A stretch of 11,287 bases of DNA, from positions 1 to 11,287 of the forward strand of contig JAQTSL010000099.1 in assembly GCA_028711355.1 (NCBI GenBank), written 5' to 3'. This DNA is from Rhodoferax sp. Its GTDB lineage: Bacteria; Pseudomonadota; Gammaproteobacteria; Burkholderiales; Burkholderiaceae_C. The position numbers were made by a program, and so were the translations under genes. Shown here piece after piece: positions 6,635 to 11,287 of the stretch; the stretch's first letter is position 1; each line of letters opens with the position of its first letter. The notes under the pieces were generated by a model. The model worked only from the letters and a program-made list of their open reading frames with translations, searched no databases and was not told the DNA's origin.

Positions 6635-8050
6635 ATGTCTGCCGACCTTTCCGATTATTCCCTGTTGCAAGAAAGCTTTCCGGCTGACCGCCAGGTGGCA
6701 CAACTGCGCATTCCGCCGCATTCGCTGGAGGCCGAATCGAGCGTACTGGGCGGGCTGCTGCTGGATAACTCGGCGTGGGACCGGGTCAGCGACGTGCTGA
6801 CCGAGAACGACTTTTACCGCTACGAGCACCGCGCCGTTTTTGCCGCCATGAGTGCGCTGATCAATGCGTCCAAACCGGCCGATGTGATCACGGTCTATGA
6901 ACACCTGCAAAGCCTGGGCAAGGCTGAAGAAGTGGGTGGCTTGAGTTACCTCAATGCACTGGCGCAGTATGTTCCAAGTACTGGCAATATTCGCCGTTAC
7001 GCCGAGATTGTGCGTGACCGCTCGATCCTGCGCAGGCTGGTTTCTACCAGCGAAGAAATTTCAGCCAATGCGTTCAACCCCAAGGGGCGCCCGGTGGCTT
7101 CGATTCTGGACGAAGCCGAACAAAAAATCTTCAACATTGGTGAAGAAGGCGCGCGCACCAAGCAGGGCTTCCAGACCATGGACAGGCTGGTGGTTGATTT
7201 GCTCGACCGGGTGCAGCAAATGGCCGACAACCCAAATGATGTCACCGGTGTACCAACCGGGTTTTACGATCTGGACCGCCTGACCGCCGGGCTACAGGCT
7301 GGTGACCTGGTGGTGCTGGCGGCGCGGCCGTCGATGGGCAAAACGGCGCTGGCGATCAATATTGCAGAGCATGTGGCACTGAACGAAGGTCTGCCGGTGG
7401 CGGTGTTTTCGATGGAAATGGGCGCCGCGCAGTTGGCGGTGCGTATCGTTGGCTCGATCGGACGCATCGACCAGGGGCATTTACGCACCGGCAAGTTAAC
7501 CACTGACGAATGGCCGCGGCTAACCGAGGCGATCGAAAAGCTGCGCACCATCTCGCTGCATATCGACGAAACCGCTGGCATGAACTCCAGCGAACTGCGC
7601 GCCAACGCGCGACGGCTGGCGCGTCAATGCGGCCAGTTGGGGCTGATTGTGGTGGACTACCTGCAACTGATGAGCGGCTCGGACAGCAGCGACGGTGAAA
7701 ACCGTGCCACCGAGCTGGGCGAAATTTCACGCGGCCTGAAGATGCTGGCCAAAGAGCTCAAGTGTCCGGTGCTTGCGCTGTCGCAGCTTAACCGCAGCGT
7801 CGAGCAACGCCCTGACAAACGCCCGATGATGAGCGACCTGCGTGAGTCTGGCGCGATCGAGCAAGATGCCGACATCATCATGTTCATCTACCGTGACGAG
7901 TATTACACGAAGGACGCTTGCAAGGAGCCGGGTGTAGCCGAGGTCATCATTGCTAAACAACGCAACGGCCCAACCGGTGTGGTGAAACTGGCGTTCTTGA
8001 ACAAGATCACCAAGTTTGAGTCGCTGGCCAGCGGGGCCAGTGGAGATTAG
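6635..8050 (+). CDS. dnaB: Replicative DNA helicase DnaB
   Basis: Hexameric 5'-3' helicase that unwinds DNA at the fork and recruits primase. The 471-aa product (E. coli 471 aa) has the N-terminal domain (about 22-125, with RIPPHSLEAESSVLGGLLLD), a linker helix, and a RecA-like motor domain from about 180. Walker A is RPSMGKTALA (231-240), the catalytic Glu lies in FSMEM (residue 261), and Walker B is LIVVDYLQLMSG (337-348). SQLNRSVEQR (383-392) follows, then DLRESGAIEQDAD, the arginine-finger YRDE (Arg 420) and KQRNGPTG (441-448). The gene is intact, with no intein in the Walker A or the SQLNRSVE/DLRESG sites where DnaB inteins are common. The ATG at 6635 has GAAGGA (6621-6626) eight bases upstream. 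It stands after the ribosomal operon terminator and converges with the flagellin gene on the other strand. Confidence 0.98.
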   Translation: MSADLSDYSLLQESFPADRQVAQLRIPPHSLEAESSVLGGLLLDNSAWDRVSDVLTENDFYRYEHRAVFAAMSALINASKPADVITVYEHLQSLGKAEEVGGLSYLNALAQYVPSTGNIRRYAEIVRDRSILRRLVSTSEEISANAFNPKGRPVASILDEAEQKIFNIGEEGARTKQGFQTMDRLVVDLLDRVQQMADNPNDVTGVPTGFYDLDRLTAGLQAGDLVVLAARPSMGKTALAINIAEHVALNEGLPVAVFSMEMGAAQLAVRIVGSIGRIDQGHLRTGKLTTDEWPRLTEAIEKLRTISLHIDETAGMNSSELRANARRLARQCGQLGLIVVDYLQLMSGSDSSDGENRATELGEISRGLKMLAKELKCPVLALSQLNRSVEQRPDKRPMMSDLRESGAIEQDADIIMFIYRDEYYTKDACKEPGVAEVIIAKQRNGPTGVVKLAFLNKITKFESLASGASGD

Positions 8051-8116
8051 GACGGGTTTCAACACGACCTGCCAAAAACAGGCATCGTTTTGTGATTCTG
8101 GTAGGCTGAGTTTTCG

Positions 8117-8134
8117 TGCCAATGACTGGCATTT
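8117..8134. terminator. Weak hairpin between convergent dnaB and flagellin genes
   Basis: TGCCA-ATGAC-TGGCA (8117-8131) is a perfect five-base stem followed by TTT on the plus strand and preceded by TTTT (8111-8114), which reads as AAAA after the stem on the minus strand. It lies between the 3' ends of two converging genes, where a terminator is expected. The stem is short and the T-run poor, so the call is tentative. The rest of 8051-8169 shows nothing else I can support. Confidence 0.3.
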
Positions 8135-8169
8135 CCCCGGCGCGTTGCAAGCCCGAAGAAGCAGTTAAA

Positions 8170-9690
8170 TCACTGCAACAATTTCAGCACCTGCTGCGGC
8201 AATTGATTGGCTTGTGCCACCATGGCTGTACCCGCTTGTTGCAAGATTTGCGTGCGCGACAAGTTGGCGGTTTCCATGGCGAAGTCTGCGTCTTGAATGC
8301 GTGAACGTGACGCACTGAGGTTCTCGGAGGTAGTGTTCAGGCTCATGATGGTGGTCTCAAAGCGTGACTGCAAAGCACCAAACTTGGCGCGTTGGCTGGC
8401 AATGACTGAGATTGATGAATCAACCGTCGATAGGGTTCGGGTGGCGGCATCTACGGTGGATACGTCCAATGAATCTGCGCCCTGAAGTTGACTTGCAGCG
8501 GTGACATCTGTGAAAAAACTTGTGCCTCCGCCAACAGTCCCACTGGATGTCTCGATGCCGAAGGACTTGTCCGAATCCAAGGAGAGCGCTCCGGTCACGT
8601 AGGCTTGTGCTGTCGGTCCAATTACACCTGCAGCGCCAACAGTAAAAGAGCCACCGGTATCAGGGCTGTTATTGGTAATAAAAATGTCCTCGCCAGTGTC
8701 GTTAGTCAGGGTGATGCCTGTGCCGCCTGAATTGAGCTTTGCGGTAACCCCGGTTGAAGAGGATTTGTCATTGAAGGCGGTCACACCGGAGGCCAGTCCA
8801 TCTGGTGTATTCAAGGTTGTGCCAATGTTGAAGGCAATAGTGGCCGGCGTGCTCGAGGCATTGTTGGAAACAAGTGAAAGGGTATAACCACCGGCCGCAG
8901 AAAACGCCGTCAAATCAATACTGGTGCGTGCAGTAGCGGTGACACCGGTGGTGCCGGCTTGCGCATTGATGCTGGCGGCCGTTGTTTTTGCGCTGGAGGC
9001 CAAGCCAATATTGATTGTGGCTTTGCCGGTTGCGCCCGTCACAATGAGCTGGTCAGCACCAATGGCACTCGTGCCCTGCGCAACGGCAGTTGAAGGATTG
9101 GTGCCTTTGGACAAAGTACCTAACACCAAGTCGCCTGGACCACCCGTCGAAGTGGCAATTTCAGACCCAATGCGGTTGTTGCCATACTTGCTGGTGCTGA
9201 AATTGGCGGTGGTAGCAATGATGGTTTGGTTGGCGTTGGCGCCCACCTGGAAGGTGGCTGATGTGAAGCTGCCATCCAGAATATTTTGACCGTTGAACTG
9301 CGTTGTTTTGGCAATCCGATCCAGCTCAGCAGTGAGTTGCCCCACCTCGGCATTCAGCGCTGCGCGGTCGCTGGCACTGTTGGTAGCGTTGGCCGACTGC
9401 ACGGCCAACTCGCGAATACGTTGCAAAATGCTAGATGAGCTACCCAGCGCACCTTCTGCGACTTGCGATAGCGAGATGCCGTCATTGGCATTGCGCGCCG
9501 CCTGATTGACGCCGCGAATCTGCGATGTAAACCGTTCACTGATCGCCAGGCCCGCCGCATCATCTTTGGCGCTGTTGATGCGCAAACCCGACGACAAGCG
9601 TTGCATGGATGTCGTCAGCGACAACTGGGAAGTTGCCAGGTTGCGCTGCGCAGTCAGCGACTGAACGTTGGTGTTAATGGTTGAGGCCAT
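8170..9690 (-). CDS. fliC: Flagellin, minus-strand paralogue
   Basis: Main structural protein of the flagellar filament, exported by the flagellar type III system without a cleaved signal. The 506-aa product has the conserved N-terminal D0/D1 helices (1 to about 165: MASTINTNVQSLTAQRNL, SMQRLSSGLRINSAKDDAAG, ISERFTSQIRG, RNANDGISL) and C-terminal D1/D0 (about 405-506, with SRIQDADFAMETANLSRTQI and a final QQVLKLLQ). The central part (about 190-400) is rich in Thr, Ser, Ala and Gly and carries two Flagellin_IN-like motifs (around 239-255 and 303-338). The start at 9690 is supported by AGGAG (complement of 9698-9702) seven bases upstream and by the standard MAxTINTN beginning; an in-frame ATG 22 codons further upstream adds non-flagellin sequence. 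The gene stands alone, converging with dnaB, and is divergent from a second flagellin. I found no convincing sigma-28 promoter in front of it. Confidence 0.95.
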   Translation of the reverse strand: MASTINTNVQSLTAQRNLATSQLSLTTSMQRLSSGLRINSAKDDAAGLAISERFTSQIRGVNQAARNANDGISLSQVAEGALGSSSSILQRIRELAVQSANATNSASDRAALNAEVGQLTAELDRIAKTTQFNGQNILDGSFTSATFQVGANANQTIIATTANFSTSKYGNNRIGSEIATSTGGPGDLVLGTLSKGTNPSTAVAQGTSAIGADQLIVTGATGKATINIGLASSAKTTAASINAQAGTTGVTATARTSIDLTAFSAAGGYTLSLVSNNASSTPATIAFNIGTTLNTPDGLASGVTAFNDKSSSTGVTAKLNSGGTGITLTNDTGEDIFITNNSPDTGGSFTVGAAGVIGPTAQAYVTGALSLDSDKSFGIETSSGTVGGGTSFFTDVTAASQLQGADSLDVSTVDAATRTLSTVDSSISVIASQRAKFGALQSRFETTIMSLNTTSENLSASRSRIQDADFAMETANLSRTQILQQAGTAMVAQANQLPQQVLKLLQ

Positions 9691-9855
9691 TGCGAAACTC
9701 CTAAATGATTGAATCAGCGTCGCCGCCGATTGCAAAGACTGCTTGACTACAGACAATCAGTAACGATGGGGAAATTGTGAAGACGCGGCTTTTTGGTATT
9801 GGGTCAAAAAGCGCGGAAAAAACCCGCCAATTCATTCGGATGCGGTAAAACTTAA

Positions 9856-9871
9856 TAAGGGTTTACCCTTA
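9856..9871. repeat. Inverted repeat TAAGGG-TTTA-CCCTTA
   Basis: A perfect six-base inverted repeat with a four-base centre, in the AT-rich middle of the divergent flagellin region, about 165 bases from the minus-strand start and about 100 bases upstream of the sigma-28 site. It has the form of a small protein-binding site. The half-site TAAGGG recurs at 10005-10010. No known regulator is recognised. Confidence 0.4.
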
Positions 9872-9952
9872 AATGAACGAATAGCTGTCCAAACAGGTGG
9901 CTTATTTGCTTGACCGTTAAAAAAACGCGTGTTAAGCGATGTTTTGGCATGA

Positions 9953-9976
9953 AGTGGCTCAAGTTTTTTCGCCACT
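9953..9976. repeat. Inverted repeat flanking the flagellin -35 element
   Basis: AGTGGC (9953-9958) and GCCACT (9971-9976) form a perfect inverted repeat with a 12-base centre. The -35 half of the sigma-28 promoter (TCAAGTTT, 9959-9966) lies exactly in that centre, so a protein bound to the repeat would cover the promoter. Chance is possible for six-base arms. Confidence 0.4.
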
Positions 9977-9985
9977 ACCCGAAAA
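9959..9985 (+). promoter_or_regulatory. Sigma-28 (FliA) promoter of the plus-strand flagellin
   Basis: TCAAGTTT (9959-9966), 11 bases, then CCCGAAAA (9978-9985). Against the FliA consensus TAAAGTTT-N11-GCCGATAA this matches 13 of 16 positions with exact spacing. Transcription would start near 9990-9995, giving a leader of about 130 bases before the ATG at 10125. Flagellin genes are class III genes normally read by FliA, which supports the call. Confidence 0.75.
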
Positions 9986-10098
9986 CTCTTTCAACGGGCT
10001 CAATTAAGGGTTCGTCGTCCGGCAGGCATCACAACAAGGTGCACCGGTCGTAGCGGCTAGCAGCAATGCTGGCGTTGGGATCGGCAATGTGCCGGATT

Positions 10099-10112
10099 TA
10101 GTAGTTTTACTA
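10099..10112 (+). promoter_or_regulatory. Hairpin abutting the flagellin ribosome binding site
   Basis: TAGTA-GTTT-TACTA forms a perfect five-base stem whose last base is the first base of the SD AGGAG (10112-10116). A second small hairpin, CGGCA-ATG-TGCCG (10082-10094), lies just before it. Such structures can stabilise mRNA or tune access to the SD; the stems are short and function is inferred. Confidence 0.35.
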
Positions 10113-10124
10113 GGAGCAACCAAA

Positions 10125-11287
10125 ATGAGCGCCACCATCAACAGCAACATCAATTCGATGACTGCACAACGGAACTTGACCATCAGTCAAGCGTCTCTGA
10201 GCCAGGCCATTCAACGCTTGTCCTCTGGCTTGCGCATCAACAGCGCCAAGGACGATGCTGCGGGTTTGAGTATTTCAGAGCGTTTCACCTCGCAAATTCG
10301 CGGCTTGAATCAGGCCGCGCGCAACGCCAATGACGGCATCTCGCTGGCGCAAACGGCTGAAGGTGCGTTGGGGGCATCAGGATCAATCCTGCAACGTATT
10401 CGTGAGCTGGCGGTGCAGTCGGCCAATGCGACCAATTCGGCGAGTGACCGGGCAGCACTAAATGCCGAAGTAGGCCAGTTGACTTCAGAGTTGAATCGGA
10501 TTGCGCAAACCACGCAGTTCAATGGACGTAATCTGTTGGACGGCAGCTTTACTTCGGCAGACTTTCAAGTCGGTGCTAACGCCAATCAAACTATTACAGC
10601 AACAACATCCAATTTCACTACCAGTAAATATGGTAACTATCGCATAGGCTCAAAAGTTGCCACAACTGCAGCTGGTGCTGGTGATTTAACTCAAGGTAGC
10701 AGTGCAACAACCGGTTCCAATTTGTCGACGGCGGTTGATGGCATCACCAGTACGATCGTTTTAGATGCGACCTTTGCCATTAACGGTTCATTGGGGAGTT
10801 CTACGATTGGACTTAAAGCTGCTGAAAGTGCAAAAACAGTTGCGGCCAACATCAATGCAAAAACTGGTGACACCGGCGTAACAGCTAGTGCGAGAACGGA
10901 AATTGATCTGAGTGCTTTTCTTGCCAATTCCAGTTATACCTTGGATATAACTTCGAATAACACTACCGCTGCAACCGTAAACTTTACGTCCGGTGCTGCC
11001 GCTAACGCTGATGGATGGGCGGGTGCAATCTCGGCAATCAATGACAAATCTTCTACCACGGGGGTCTCAGCGAGGATGAATACCGCTGGCACAGGGATTA
11101 CATTAATCAATGATTCTGGCTCTGATATTTTGATCGGAAATAAGAGTGCTGCCGCCAGCGTACTTACCGTTGGTGCCATCGCGACTGCAGGTTCTGATGC
11201 TGCGGCGGTTGGTGCGGGAACGGCTGCCTATGTCACGGGAACCGTGGTTCTTGATTCTGATAAGGCTTTTGGTATCGTCAATGTAGC
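10125..11287 (+). CDS. fliC: Flagellin, plus-strand paralogue (3' end cut by window)
   Basis: Second filament protein. The 387 full codons visible are open to the window edge; the C-terminal D1/D0 part lies outside. The start ATG has AGGAG (10112-10116) eight bases upstream, and the product begins MSATINSNINSMTAQRNL. D0/D1 (about 1-165) shows RLSSGLRINSAKDDAAG, ISERFTSQIRG and RNANDGISL. The first 150 residues are identical to the minus-strand flagellin at 125 positions by hand count, including all of 91-120. The central region (from about 190) is divergent but alignable and keeps two Flagellin_IN-like motifs (about 239-256 and 302-336) and a shared AYVTG-x4-LDSDK-x-FGI stretch near 368-384. 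Codon use in the central part is more AT-rich than in the conserved part, as is common for variable flagellin domains. It is read from a sigma-28 promoter at 9959-9985; flaG/fliD-type genes may follow, but this cannot be seen. Confidence 0.93.
   Translation, partial: MSATINSNINSMTAQRNLTISQASLSQAIQRLSSGLRINSAKDDAAGLSISERFTSQIRGLNQAARNANDGISLAQTAEGALGASGSILQRIRELAVQSANATNSASDRAALNAEVGQLTSELNRIAQTTQFNGRNLLDGSFTSADFQVGANANQTITATTSNFTTSKYGNYRIGSKVATTAAGAGDLTQGSSATTGSNLSTAVDGITSTIVLDATFAINGSLGSSTIGLKAAESAKTVAANINAKTGDTGVTASARTEIDLSAFLANSSYTLDITSNNTTAATVNFTSGAAANADGWAGAISAINDKSSTTGVSARMNTAGTGITLINDSGSDILIGNKSAAASVLTVGAIATAGSDAAAVGAGTAAYVTGTVVLDSDKAFGIVNV

Larger units (their letters stand above)
9691..10124. 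other. 434-base divergent control region between two flagellin genes
   Basis: This is the only gap above 300 bases in the window and contains no gene. It is more AT-rich than its surroundings in the middle (about 9800-9970). It holds the SD of each flagellin gene, a sigma-28 promoter for the plus-strand gene (9959-9985), inverted repeats at 9856-9871 and 9953-9976, and small hairpins in the plus-strand leader at 10082-10094 and 10099-10112. TAAGGGTT occurs twice on the plus strand (9856 and 10005). No sigma-54 element with correct GG-N10-GC spacing was found. Confidence 0.75.

Noticed and set aside
6635..8050. Possible intein in dnaB
   Set aside because: Length is 471 aa with all helicase motifs contiguous, so no insertion exists.
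8297..9289. Open frames on the plus strand inside the minus-strand flagellin, some hydrophobic, one resembling a frame antisense to the other flagellin (10691-10927)
   Set aside because: The hydrophobic look comes from the antisense of Thr/Ser/Ala/Asn-rich sequence, and the mutual likeness follows from homology of the sense genes. No independent SD or family match.
9702..9730. TAAATGAT ... GCCGAT as a sigma-28 promoter
   Set aside because: It reads on the plus strand, the wrong way for the adjacent flagellin, and the spacing to GCCGAT is 15 rather than 11; TAAATGAT overlaps the flagellin SD region.
9918..9942. TAAAAAAA ... AGCGATGT as a sigma-28 promoter for the plus-strand flagellin
   Set aside because: Spacing is two bases too short and the match is poorer than the element at 9959-9985.
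1..11287. Mobile elements, CRISPR arrays, tRNA or rRNA genes, toxin-antitoxin or defence genes
   Set aside because: No direct-repeat arrays, transposase-like frames, terminal inverted repeats or RNA-gene signatures were seen on either strand.

Overview
The window looks like a chromosomal segment of a motile, Gram-negative betaproteobacterium, most likely from the Burkholderiales/Comamonadaceae neighbourhood (Rhodoferax-like). This is inferred from the rpsF-priB-rpsR-rplI-dnaB order with a short PriB, from protein features, and from GC-rich codon use. It was not tested by a database search.

Layout. Positions 134-4874 (+) hold ppsA (phosphoenolpyruvate synthase) and, 49 bases later, a large sodium:solute symporter of the VC_2705 type. 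Its N-terminus looks like the normally separate DUF4212 small subunit fused to the transporter. No terminator is visible between the two, so they are probably co-transcribed and could link uptake of a carbon substrate to gluconeogenesis. Positions 4925-6524 (+) hold a compact ribosomal-protein operon, rpsF-priB-rpsR-rplI. It has a perfect TATAAT -10 box, a structured G/C-rich leader and a clear intrinsic terminator. Positions 6635-8050 (+) hold dnaB, the replicative helicase, with its own leader containing two weak DnaA-box-like sequences. dnaB converges on a minus-strand flagellin gene (8170-9690). A 434-base intergenic region then separates this gene from a second, divergent flagellin gene (10125 to beyond the window end).

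The two flagellins are paralogues: 125 of the first 150 residues are identical by hand count. The central domains are divergent but alignable, and both contain Flagellin_IN-like repeats. Only the plus-strand gene has a recognisable sigma-28 (FliA) promoter; none was found for the minus-strand gene.

Most of the window is conserved housekeeping sequence. The points that merit a second look are the fused symporter with its long coiled-coil-like loop, its SD-less start overlapping a short leader ORF, the rpsF leader that can fold in alternative ways, and the divergent flagellin pair with its asymmetric control region. I see no mobile element, CRISPR array, tRNA, rRNA or evidence of a wholly new system.
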